In this document: positions 1 through 6,168 of the stretch, piece after piece
Numbering within the stretch: the first letter of the stretch is position 1
Layout: each line of letters starts with the position of its first letter
Assembly: GCA_030638405.1 (NCBI GenBank)
Contig: DAOWER010000273.1
Location: 1 to 21,548, forward strand
Direction: 5' to 3'
Source: Candidatus Eiseniibacteriota bacterium
GTDB lineage: Bacteria; Joyebacterota; Joyebacteria; Joyebacterales; Joyebacteraceae
DNA: 21,548 bases
The notes under the pieces: generated by a model
Databases searched by the model: none
What the model saw: the letters and a program-made list of their open reading frames with translations, nothing else
What the model was told of the DNA's origin: nothing
Program-made: the position numbers and the translations under genes

Positions 1-249
1 GATCATGCCCGTGTAGTCCCCGATGATGATGATGATCCTGTTGCCCAGGTCTTGGAACTGGCGGAGCTTCCTGAGTCCGATGGCGTGACCGAGGTGAAGA
101 TCCGGCGCCGATGGGTCGAAGCCCTGCTTGATGATAAGCTGCTTGCCCTCGCGCTCAGCGCGCTCGAGCTTCTGCAGTAGCTCCTCCTCCTTGATGACCT
201 CTACCGCACCCTCCATGAGCACGGCCCGCTGCTCTTTGGCGCTCGGCAC
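1..249 (-). CDS. tyrS: Tyrosyl-tRNA synthetase, N-terminal part (cut by window edge)
   Basis: The first 83 codons are present and the gene runs off the left edge. The enzyme charges tRNA-Tyr with tyrosine in the cytoplasm. Seen: a class I synthetase start with GFDPSAPDLHLGH at residues 43-55, in which HLGH (52-55) is the HIGH-type ATP-binding signature, followed by LRKLRQFQDLG and IIIIIGDYTGMI. This order and spacing are characteristic of TyrRS of the form that carries a long HIGH-region helix. The start is taken as GTG at 249, because a GGAGGG ribosome-binding site sits about five bases upstream and no better in-frame start follows until an ATG eleven codons in. The gene diverges from the penicillin-binding protein gene. 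The KMSKS motif and C-terminal S4 domain would lie outside the window and cannot be checked. Confidence 0.93.
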   Translation of the reverse strand, partial: MPSAKEQRAVLMEGAVEVIKEEELLQKLERAEREGKQLIIKQGFDPSAPDLHLGHAIGLRKLRQFQDLGNRIIIIIGDYTGMI

Positions 250-328
250 CGTTTCCCTCCTTAGTACCCTTGCTCTGTGTTCACGCCTGTGAATTCCGTG
301 CGTTCCGCTCCGCGGGCGAAGAGAAGCC

Positions 329-363
329 GCCTCCCCGGCGTCAGATGCATGAGCCGGAGAGGC
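329..363 (-). promoter_or_regulatory. Stem-loop in the tyrS 5' leader
   Basis: On the minus strand GCCTCTCCGGC is followed after 13 bases by GCCGGGGAGGC, giving an 11-bp stem with one G-U pair. It lies about 80 bases upstream of the tyrS start and downstream of the candidate promoter, so it would be in the leader RNA. No U-tract follows, so it is not a simple intrinsic terminator. Whether it regulates tyrS is unknown. Confidence 0.5.
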
Positions 364-377
364 CGGATGCAGCAAAG

Positions 378-406
378 TACATACCAACCGGGGCACGAAC
401 AGGCAA
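378..406 (-). promoter_or_regulatory. Candidate tyrS promoter
   Basis: On the minus strand TTGCCT (-35, plus-strand 401-406) is separated by 17 bases from TATGTA (-10, plus-strand 378-383). The match to the sigma-70 type consensus is moderate. It would give a leader of about 120 nt that includes the 329-363 stem-loop. Confidence 0.35.
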
Positions 407-502
407 GCGAAAAGGGGAAGCGGATGTCGTGGGACCGTCGAGCGATCCCGGCGATCAGGCGATTGGGCCGGGGGCCTCAGGTGCAGGGACGGCCCCGGTG
501 AC

Positions 503-531
503 TTGACAGGGCCGACGAACTGCGGTACCTT
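503..531 (+). promoter_or_regulatory. Sigma-70-type promoter of the class A PBP gene
   Basis: A perfect TTGACA -35 box (503-508), a 17-base spacer and TACCTT as -10 (526-531) lie 45 bases upstream of the GTG start. The predicted transcript starts near 538, at the foot of a hairpin with arms GCGGGCC (536-542) and GGCCCGC (549-555). Confidence 0.7.
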
Positions 532-535
532 GCTG

Positions 536-555
536 GCGGGCCATGGTGGGCCCGC
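536..555 (+). promoter_or_regulatory. 5'-end hairpin of the PBP transcript
   Basis: Arms GCGGGCC and GGCCCGC form a perfect 7-bp GC stem with a 6-base loop. It starts at about the predicted transcription start and ends 9 bases before the ribosome-binding site (GGGAGG, 565-570). It may protect the 5' end of the mRNA. That role is inferred. Confidence 0.4.
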
Positions 556-576
556 TCTTCATTAGGGAGGACCCAG

Positions 577-2682
577 GTGTTCAGGTACGTGGGAATGCTC
601 AAGAGCTGGCTTCTGACATTCATCGTGGTGCTCACGGCCATCACCCTGACGCTGGTGGGCGCCATCCTCTGGCTGTCCAGGGATCTGCCTTCTCCTTCCC
701 TCCTCGAGTCCATCGAGCCGACGGTCGGCACGACGGTATACGACCGCCACGGAGAGATCATCCACGAGTTCTTCAGGGAGAACCGCGTGGTGGTCGGGCT
801 GGAACACGTCTCGCCCTATCTGGTCAACGCCATCATTGCCACCGAGGACCGCGAGTTCAGGCAGCACTGGGGCATCGACGTCTACGCGGTCCTCCGCGCG
901 ACCATCACGAACGTCCGTGCGCGGCGGGTGGTTCAGGGAGCGAGCACCATCACGCAGCAGCTCGCGCGCAGCCTCTTTCTAACACCTGAGGTCAGCCTGA
1001 CGAGGAAGCTTAAGGAGGCGCTCCTCGCCCTGCGCATCGAGCAGACCTACTCGAAGGACAGGATCATCGAGCTCTACCTCAATCAGATCTACTTCGGCGG
1101 AGGAGCCTACGGTGTGGAGGCGGCCGCTCAGAACCTCTACGGCATTCCGGCGTCGGAGCTGAACCTGGCACAGTCCGCGCTCATAGCGGGACTCCCCAAG
1201 AACCCTGGTGGCTACTCCCCCAGAAGACACCCCGACAGGGCAGAGATGCGCCGGAGTCTGGTCCTCTCTATGATGGTGGACGATGGCGCCGTCACGGCCG
1301 ACGAGGCCGCCGCCGCCGACACGACGGCACTGGACGTAGCGGAGCGTGACAGCGACACGCCGGCCGGCGCCCACTTCATCGAGCACGTCCGCAGAGAGGT
1401 CATAGCCGACTACGGGGCCGAGATGCTCTACGCCGGAGGCCTGAGCATACACACGACCCTGGACGCCGGACTGCAGCGAAGCGCCGACAGGCTGCTCGAG
1501 GAGCGCTTCTCGGCGCTGGAGCTCGAGTACGACTTCCCGATCAAGCGCGGAGACGAGTTCGACCCGGACACGCTCGACCACATCCCCTACATCGAGGGGG
1601 CTCTTCTCGCCGTCGACGTCTCGACCGGTGGCATCCTCGCCATGGTCGGAGGGCGTGACTTCAAGGACAGCCAGTTCAACAGGGCGACGCAGGCCCCGAG
1701 GCAGCCCGGCTCCGGCTTCAAGCCGTTCGTGTATACGGCGGCCATCGACAACGGCTTCACGCCCGCGGACACGATCATGGACGCTCCCATCCTCATCCCC
1801 GGCGCGGGGCCGATGTGGAAGCTGGAGGGTCTGGAGGACGAGGATCTCACCATAGAGGAGCCGACCGACTGGATGCCCGAGAACTACTCCAGGGAGTTCC
1901 ACGGCAGGGTGCGGCTCCGCCACGCGCTCAAGCGGTCGATCAACATACCGGCCATCAAGCTGGGCATCATTGTCGGACCGGACCAGGTGGCCCGTTACGC
2001 CCGTGACATGGGCATCACAACCCGGCTCGTGAACGTCTACTCGCTTGCACTCGGAAGCAGCGAGGTCACGCTCTTCGACATGGTCAAGGCGTACGGCGTT
2101 CTGGCCAACCAGGGCACGCGCCTGGAACCGTACGCCGTCGAGAGGATCGAGAACAGGAACGGCCGCGTCCTCACGACACACATGGCCTCCAGCTACGAGG
2201 CCATCTCGCCGGCAACGGCGTTCGTCGTGACCAGCATGCTCGAGAGCGTGATAAACAGCGGCACGGGGTGGGCGGCGAGGGCCTGGGGCTTCAGCTACCC
2301 GGCCGCCGGTAAGACGGGAACGACCAACGACTGCACCGACGCGTGGTTCGTCGGCTTCACACCGAGTGTGGTCTGCGGCGTGTGGGGCGGCTTCGACGAC
2401 AGGCGCTCGATAGGCGAGAACATGACAGGCGCGAGAGTCGCCCTGCCGGTCTGGACGGAGTTCATGAAGGCCGCGCATCTGAACGTGCCGAAGAACGCCT
2501 TCGAAGTGCCGCCGGGCGTGGTGATGCGGAGAGTCTGCGCGGAGACCGGCGAACTGGCGGGGAGTGACTGCGAGGAGACGCTGGAAGAGGTCTTCATTCA
2601 GGGCAGCGAGCCCGTCAGGCAGTGCCGCGCACACTCGCGCGACCGGAGAAGCCACCGCGTGTTCGCGCCGGCGGGAATGTAG
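577..2682 (+). CDS. Class A (PBP1A-family) penicillin-binding protein, bifunctional transglycosylase/transpeptidase
   Basis: This 701-residue protein polymerises and cross-links peptidoglycan on the outer face of the cytoplasmic membrane. Seen: one N-terminal membrane anchor (about 12-33). A GT51 glycosyltransferase domain (about 50-230) follows, with IIATEDREF (catalytic Glu90), QGASTITQQLAR (120-131) and a helical segment ending in YLNQIYFGGGAYGVEAAA. The transpeptidase domain (about 340-650) has the active-site SGFK tetrad (Ser379, Lys382), SIN (454-456) and KTG (579-581). The C-terminal tail has spaced cysteines (RVC..., SDCEE, RQC). The start is GTG at 577, 6 bases after GGGAGG. At 701 residues it is shorter than E. 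coli PBP1a (about 850), suggesting the OB-type insert between the two catalytic domains is small or absent. The gene stands alone, converging on deoA. Which numbered PBP it matches cannot be decided from sequence alone. Confidence 0.95.
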   Translation: MFRYVGMLKSWLLTFIVVLTAITLTLVGAILWLSRDLPSPSLLESIEPTVGTTVYDRHGEIIHEFFRENRVVVGLEHVSPYLVNAIIATEDREFRQHWGIDVYAVLRATITNVRARRVVQGASTITQQLARSLFLTPEVSLTRKLKEALLALRIEQTYSKDRIIELYLNQIYFGGGAYGVEAAAQNLYGIPASELNLAQSALIAGLPKNPGGYSPRRHPDRAEMRRSLVLSMMVDDGAVTADEAAAADTTALDVAERDSDTPAGAHFIEHVRREVIADYGAEMLYAGGLSIHTTLDAGLQRSADRLLEERFSALELEYDFPIKRGDEFDPDTLDHIPYIEGALLAVDVSTGGILAMVGGRDFKDSQFNRATQAPRQPGSGFKPFVYTAAIDNGFTPADTIMDAPILIPGAGPMWKLEGLEDEDLTIEEPTDWMPENYSREFHGRVRLRHALKRSINIPAIKLGIIVGPDQVARYARDMGITTRLVNVYSLALGSSEVTLFDMVKAYGVLANQGTRLEPYAVERIENRNGRVLTTHMASSYEAISPATAFVVTSMLESVINSGTGWAARAWGFSYPAAGKTGTTNDCTDAWFVGFTPSVVCGVWGGFDDRRSIGENMTGARVALPVWTEFMKAAHLNVPKNAFEVPPGVVMRRVCAETGELAGSDCEETLEEVFIQGSEPVRQCRAHSRDRRSHRVFAPAGM

Positions 2683-2770
2683 CGGGGTCTCGGGCCGAAT
2701 ACCCCGGACTCGTGCGTCGGTCCACCGGGCGGACCCGACCGTGGTGCCGCTCCCGGCACGGCCGCGACGC
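2683..2770. terminator. Convergent intergenic gap with two hairpins
   Basis: The 88 bases between the PBP stop and the deoA stop hold two GC-rich hairpins. One has arms GTCGGTCC (2716-2723) and GGACCCGAC (2731-2739), with one bulged base. The other has arms GTGCCG (2744-2749) and CGGCAC (2754-2759) with a CTCC loop. Neither has a U-tract, so termination here, perhaps in both directions, is plausible but not certain. Confidence 0.4.
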
Positions 2771-4075
2771 CTACTCGAGTATCGAAAGCAGTCGGCTGCC
2801 CACACGAGGCTCGTCCGGCCCGTAGTCGAACGCCGCTCTGACCCTCGTGAGTGCGCCCTCGGCCTCGTCCTTCTCCCGGGCGTGAACCAGTGCCACGACG
2901 TCTCCCCTGCCCACGGCAGTGCCTATCGGAGCCACGATCTCGACGCCCACCGCGGGATCGACCGTCTCATCTACCGTCCTGCGACCCGCGCCCAGCCCTG
3001 TCGCCGCGAGACCCACCGTCAGTGCGTCGACGCCGGTGACGTACCCTTCGCCGGACGCGGTGACCTCGGCGACGGCGGCAGCGCGCGGCAGCGCACCGGG
3101 GTCATCTATGACCCCGGTGTCCCCACCCTGCGCAGAGATGAACCGTGAGAAGACCTCCAGCGCCCGTCCGTCGTCCAGAGCGCCGGTCGCGAGCGTTCCC
3201 GCCTCTTCGGCGCCGGACGCCAGCCCGGCCATGAGTATCATCCTCCCGGCCAGCGCCAGACTGGTCTCGCGGACATCGAAGGGACCATCCCCCTTCAGAA
3301 CCTCGATCGACTCCCTGACCTCCAGCGCGTTCCCGACCATCCGACCGAGAGGAGACGCCATGTCGGTCATGAGCGCCACCGCGGGCAGGCCCAGTCGCCC
3401 TGCCGTCCGCACGAGCGCGGACGCCAGCCGCCGGGCCTGCTCGATGTCACCCATGAACGCGCCGCGCCCCACCTTCACGTCGAGCACGAGAGCGTCGAGC
3501 CCGGCCGCGAGCTTCTTCGAGAGGATGCTGCCGACTATCAGAGGCACACACTCGATGGTCGCGGTGACGTCGCGCAGGGCGTACATCTTCCGGTCGGCCG
3601 GGGCGAGCTGCGGTGACTGCCCCACTATGGCCATGCCGACATCGGCAACCAGCTCCGCGAACCTCGCAGGCTCGAAGTCCGTACGCATGCCCGGTATGGA
3701 TTCCAGCTTGTCCAGGGTGCCTCCGGTGTGCCCCAGACCGCGCCCCGACAGCATCGGGACGCGCACGCCGACGGCCGAGGCCACGGGGGCCACGATCAGC
3801 GAGAGCTTGTCACCCACGCCGCCCGTCGAGTGCTTGTCCACCTTGGGGCCCTCTACGCCGCTCATGTCGAGGACCTCGCCGGAGTCCAGCATGATCCTGG
3901 TGAGCGCCTCGGTCTCCGCGTCGGTCGCGCCGGCGAAGAACGTGGCCATCAGGAAAGCCGACATCTGGTAGTCCTCGACACGCCCATCGACGAAACCGAG
4001 CACCATGTACTCGAGTTCCTCGACCGTGAGTTCCTTGCCCTCGCGTTTCCTGACGATGATCTCGTACGCGTTCAA
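2771..4075 (-). CDS. deoA: Pyrimidine-nucleoside (thymidine) phosphorylase
   Basis: The enzyme performs phosphorolysis of thymidine, deoxyuridine and possibly uridine to the base plus (deoxy)ribose 1-phosphate in the cytoplasm. Seen: 434 residues, the usual family length. The N-terminal helical domain contains DYQMSAFLMA (35-44). The phosphate-binding KHSTGGVGDK is at 81-90, and SGRGLGHTGGTLDKLESIPG at 110-129 is the family signature. YALRDVTAT and SILSKKLAAGLDALVLDVKVG carry the Arg, Ser and Lys that bind the base in this family. The C-terminal alpha/beta domain ends normally. The TTG start at 4075 is preceded by GGGAGA. It is the last gene of the cdd-rpiB-deoC-deoA operon, 99 bases after deoC, with a hairpin in that gap. 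Unlike RpiB and DeoC here, it has no N-terminal extension. Whether it is thymidine-specific or accepts both nucleosides cannot be told by eye. Confidence 0.95.
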   Translation of the reverse strand: MNAYEIIVRKREGKELTVEELEYMVLGFVDGRVEDYQMSAFLMATFFAGATDAETEALTRIMLDSGEVLDMSGVEGPKVDKHSTGGVGDKLSLIVAPVASAVGVRVPMLSGRGLGHTGGTLDKLESIPGMRTDFEPARFAELVADVGMAIVGQSPQLAPADRKMYALRDVTATIECVPLIVGSILSKKLAAGLDALVLDVKVGRGAFMGDIEQARRLASALVRTAGRLGLPAVALMTDMASPLGRMVGNALEVRESIEVLKGDGPFDVRETSLALAGRMILMAGLASGAEEAGTLATGALDDGRALEVFSRFISAQGGDTGVIDDPGALPRAAAVAEVTASGEGYVTGVDALTVGLAATGLGAGRRTVDETVDPAVGVEIVAPIGTAVGRGDVVALVHAREKDEAEGALTRVRAAFDYGPDEPRVGSRLLSILE

Positions 4076-4094
4076 GCCGTCTCCCGCAAACAGC

Positions 4095-4117
4095 GAACCG
4101 GCGCGTTCCGCCGGCTC
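4095..4117 (-). other. Intercistronic hairpin deoC-deoA
   Basis: On the minus strand GAGCCGGCG and CGCCGGTTC pair through 9 bp (one G-U) around a 5-base loop. It lies between the deoC stop and the deoA ribosome-binding site, with no U-tract after it. It could be an mRNA processing or 3'-protecting element that sets a different level for deoA. Confidence 0.4.
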
Positions 4118-4174
4118 TCTCGCCTTGTCCCGGGCGCGTCACTGCCGCCCTGCTCTCCCGGCGTCCGTCGCACG

Positions 4175-5029
4175 CTACCCGCCGACTATCTTGACGCTCG
4201 CGCTCGCCCCGATCCTGGAGGCTCCCGCGGCGATCATCTCCTCCGCCGTCTCCACATCGCGGATCCCGCCCGCGGCCTTCACTCCCATCTCCTCCCCCAC
4301 CACCCCCCGCATGAGGGCCACGTCGTGGGCAGTAGCACCCCCGGGCCCGAACCCCGTCGACGTCTTGACGAAGTCCGCTCCGGCCGCCTTCGCCAGGGCG
4401 CATGCGGTGACCTTCTCCTCGTCCGTGAGCAGTGCGGCCTCGATGATGACCTTCGAGACCACGATGCTCCTGCACGCATCCACCACCGCCCGGATGTCGC
4501 GTTCGACCAGTTCGTGGTCCTTCGACTTGAGGGCACCCACGTTGATGACCATGTCGACTTCCTGCGCGCCGTCGCTGATGGCGCGCTCCGTCTCGAACGC
4601 CTTGACCTCGGAGCGGTTGGCCCCCAGCGGGAAGCCGACGACCGTACAGACCTTGACGTTGGTCATGCGGAGCATCTGAGCGCACAGCGGCACGTAGCAG
4701 GGATTGACGCACACCGAGGCGAAGCGGAAGCGCAGCGCCTCCTCACAGAGCTTCTCTATCTCCTCCCTCGAGGCCGAGGGCTTCAGGACAGTGTGATCTA
4801 TCATGGAGGCCATCCGCTCGCCGGCGTCACCGAGACCGCTCGTCGCGCTGATCCTGGCGGCCCCCGAGGCGACGATGGAGTCGACCTCGTCAGGGCGTTT
4901 CTCGACGCACAGGCCGCACGCGGTGCAGGGGTCGCACTCCCCTGTCGGGTCCGCGCCGCCTGTACCTACGAGTCCCAGACGCGACATGACCTCGCTTGTG
5001 ACCCTCGCGACTAGTTCTTCTCTGTCCAT
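4175..5029 (-). CDS. deoC: Deoxyribose-phosphate aldolase (DERA) with N-terminal targeting-like helix and four-Cys linker
   Basis: It cleaves 2-deoxyribose 5-phosphate to acetaldehyde and glyceraldehyde 3-phosphate. Seen: 284 residues. The catalytic TIM barrel starts near MIDHTVLKPSAS (76-87). EVDMVINVGALKS carries Asp159, VKTSTGFGPGGAT carries the Schiff-base Lys222, and GVKAAGGIRD carries Lys251. Ahead of the barrel are about 70 extra residues. First comes an amphipathic helix (2-18, hydrophobic at L6, V7, V10, V14, M15, L18). A Gly-rich linker follows, then Cys32, Cys35, Cys38 and Cys41 in CxxCxxCxxC spacing. The extension resembles a BMC encapsulation peptide; the Cys motif resembles a 4Fe-4S site (inference). 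The start is ATG 5029 with GGAG seven bases upstream. It overlaps the rpiB end by 19 bases. A longer in-frame reading upstream lies inside rpiB and is rejected. Confidence 0.94.
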   Translation of the reverse strand: MDREELVARVTSEVMSRLGLVGTGGADPTGECDPCTACGLCVEKRPDEVDSIVASGAARISATSGLGDAGERMASMIDHTVLKPSASREEIEKLCEEALRFRFASVCVNPCYVPLCAQMLRMTNVKVCTVVGFPLGANRSEVKAFETERAISDGAQEVDMVINVGALKSKDHELVERDIRAVVDACRSIVVSKVIIEAALLTDEEKVTACALAKAAGADFVKTSTGFGPGGATAHDVALMRGVVGEEMGVKAAGGIRDVETAEEMIAAGASRIGASASVKIVGG

Positions 5030-5559
5030 AGCTTCTCCAGATCGAGGATCTTCTGGACCCGGCGCTCGTGACGCCCTCCGGCGAAGTCCGTGGCGAGCCA
5101 GACGCGGACCATCTGCCGCGCGAGGCCGCGCCCGACGACGCCCGACCCGATCGTCAGGACGTTCGCGTTGTTGTGCTCTCTGCTGTTCACGACGGTCTTG
5201 ACGTCGTGGCAGCAAGCAGCGAGCACTCCCGGGACACGGTTCGCGGCCATGGACGAGCCAATTCCCGCGCCGTCGACAACGATCCCCCGGTGGCACTCCC
5301 CGCTCGCGACGGCCGTGGCCACTCTGTGGGCGAAGTCAGCGTAGTCGCAGGCGGTCTCGTCCGTCGTACCGACGTCCTTCACGCGAAGACCGAGTTCCTC
5401 GGTCAGATAGCTCTTGAGGACCTCCTTGAGGGCGAACCCGCCGTGGTCGGACCCCAGGGCTATCGCACCAGGGGAAGAAGGGGGCACGGAGGTCACCGAG
5501 TCCTCCTGTGAGGACTCCAGGACCTCTCTGACTACACTCTCGACGCGGTCTCTGTCCAT
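5011..5559 (-). CDS. rpiB: RpiB/LacA/LacB-family ribose-5-phosphate isomerase with N-terminal targeting-like helix
   Basis: This family interconverts aldose and ketose pentose or hexose phosphates, usually ribose 5-phosphate and ribulose 5-phosphate. Seen: 182 residues against about 150 for a typical RpiB. The fold starts at AIALGSDHGGFALKE (32-46). The phosphate and active-site loops are GIVVDGAGIGSSMAANRVPG (92-111) and SREHNNANVL (126-135). In E. coli RpiB the residue before the GTG/GAG loop is the catalytic Cys; here it is Asp96, as in a divergent branch of the family. Residues 1-30 are extra: an amphipathic helix (about 2-15, hydrophobic at V6, V9, V10, V13, L14) and a Ser/Pro linker. 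Both DeoC and RpiB begin MDR(E/D). The start is ATG 5559 with GGGAGG ten bases upstream. It lies 44 bases after cdd and overlaps deoC. The exact substrate is uncertain given the active-site change. Confidence 0.92.
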   Translation of the reverse strand: MDRDRVESVVREVLESSQEDSVTSVPPSSPGAIALGSDHGGFALKEVLKSYLTEELGLRVKDVGTTDETACDYADFAHRVATAVASGECHRGIVVDGAGIGSSMAANRVPGVLAACCHDVKTVVNSREHNNANVLTIGSGVVGRGLARQMVRVWLATDFAGGRHERRVQKILDLEKLWTEKN

Positions 5560-5603
5560 GTTAAGTGGATCCTCCCGCGGTCAGGAAATGTGGCGGCCGG
5601 ACG

Positions 5604-5996
5604 CTAGCCCCTGTAGGAAGTGAAGGGCCTGGGGAACAGCTCCGCGATGGTCGTGTGAACCCTCTGGCCCGGCTTCGACTCTACGATGATGGGCAGCTCC
5701 CGGGCGAACTCCCAGATGACCTGGCGGCAGACACCACAGGGCATGGTCGGCTCGCCCGTCGAGTCCGTCACGATCGCCAGCCTGGCGAAGTCGGTCACGC
5801 CGTCCGCCACCGCGCGCGCGATCGCGTTCCTCTCCGCGCAAACGGACAGACCTATCGACGCGTTCTCGACGTTCACGCCCGTGAAGACGCGCCCGTCCGC
5901 CGCGAGGAGAGCCGCTCCTACCCTGAACCCGGAGTAGGGCGCGTGTGCGTTCTCCTTGACCTCTCTTGCCTGCCCGATCAGTTCGTCGTCGCTCAA
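5604..5996 (-). CDS. cdd: Cytidine deaminase
   Basis: It deaminates cytidine and deoxycytidine to uridine and deoxyuridine, feeding the nucleoside phosphorylase of the same operon. Seen: 130 residues, the usual length of the small tetrameric class. VNVENAS (41-47), CAERNAIA (53-60, zinc ligand Cys53 and catalytic Glu55) and PCGVCRQ (86-92, zinc ligands Cys87 and Cys90) form the zinc site. A longer reading from ATG 6035 exists, but that codon lies inside the predicted -10 box, while TTG 5996 has AGAGGAG five bases upstream and gives the normal family N-terminus (LSDDELI). I therefore choose TTG. It is the first gene of the operon. Confidence 0.94.
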   Translation of the reverse strand: MSDDELIGQAREVKENAHAPYSGFRVGAALLAADGRVFTGVNVENASIGLSVCAERNAIARAVADGVTDFARLAIVTDSTGEPTMPCGVCRQVIWEFARELPIIVESKPGQRVHTTIAELFPRPFTSYRG

Positions 5997-6033
5997 GGAT
6001 GCTCCTCTCTGTCGAATCCCCAAAGGCAGAAGC

Positions 6034-6063
6034 ATGGTAGCATGGGGACTTCCCGACCTTCAA
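6034..6063 (-). promoter_or_regulatory. Promoter of the cdd-rpiB-deoC-deoA operon
   Basis: On the minus strand TTGAAG (plus-strand 6058-6063), an 18-base spacer and TACCAT (6034-6039) form a sigma-70-like promoter. The start of transcription would be near 6027, leaving about 30 nt before the cdd TTG. The repeated GCATGG/GCATGG around the -10 (6032-6045) could be a regulator contact. That is a guess. Confidence 0.6.
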
Positions 6064-6108
6064 GACGGAAACCACCCGTCGCACCCTCGCGGGATTCGCC
6101 GGCACACA

Positions 6109-6144
6109 AAGCGGGGGCATCGCCATATGGCGCCGCCCCCGCTT
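6109..6144 (-). terminator. Intrinsic terminator of the T9SS cargo / PorV operon
   Basis: On the minus strand AAGCGGGGGC and GCCCCCGCTT form a perfect 10-bp stem. A 16-base middle can itself pair (CGCC-ATAT-GGCG), and the stem is followed by TGTGTG. It starts 24 bases after the stop of the PorV-family gene and ahead of the cdd promoter, so it separates the two operons. The A/T ends of the stem would also allow weak termination on the plus strand. Confidence 0.75.
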
Positions 6145-6168
6145 CGATTCAAGACGTCTCGAACCTCG

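Larger units (their letters stand above)
250..576. other. Divergent intergenic region, tyrS / class A PBP
   Basis: These 327 bases separate two divergent genes. Short reading frames inside it overlap one another, have GC-rich low-complexity products and lack ribosome-binding sites, so I do not call a gene. It holds a candidate tyrS promoter (378-406, minus), a strong stem-loop in the tyrS leader (329-363), the PBP promoter (503-531, plus) and a hairpin at the 5' end of the PBP transcript (536-555). No T-box signature (AGGGTGGNACC-like) was found in the tyrS leader. Confidence 0.7.

Noticed and set aside
250..378. T-box riboswitch upstream of tyrS
   Set aside because: No AGGGTGGNACCGCG-like T-box and no terminator with U-tract; only a GC stem-loop is present.
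270..506. Short plus-strand frames upstream of the PBP gene
   Set aside because: No ribosome-binding sites, overlapping frames, low-complexity products, and they cover the tyrS promoter and leader.
979..2805. A 608-codon minus-strand frame opposite the penicillin-binding protein gene
   Set aside because: Arg/His/Val-rich shadow of a GC-rich gene; the plus strand carries all class A PBP motifs in order.
2919..3971. A 350-codon plus-strand frame opposite deoA
   Set aside because: Ser/Pro/Ala-rich low-complexity shadow; deoA on the minus strand has full family signatures.
5030..5296. Longer N-terminus for DeoC reaching into rpiB
   Set aside because: The extra residues are Arg-rich and read the rpiB coding sequence out of frame; the ATG at 5029 has its own ribosome-binding site.
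6005..6025. tRNA-like TCGAATCC segment
   Set aside because: No cloverleaf could be built around it; it lies in the cdd leader.
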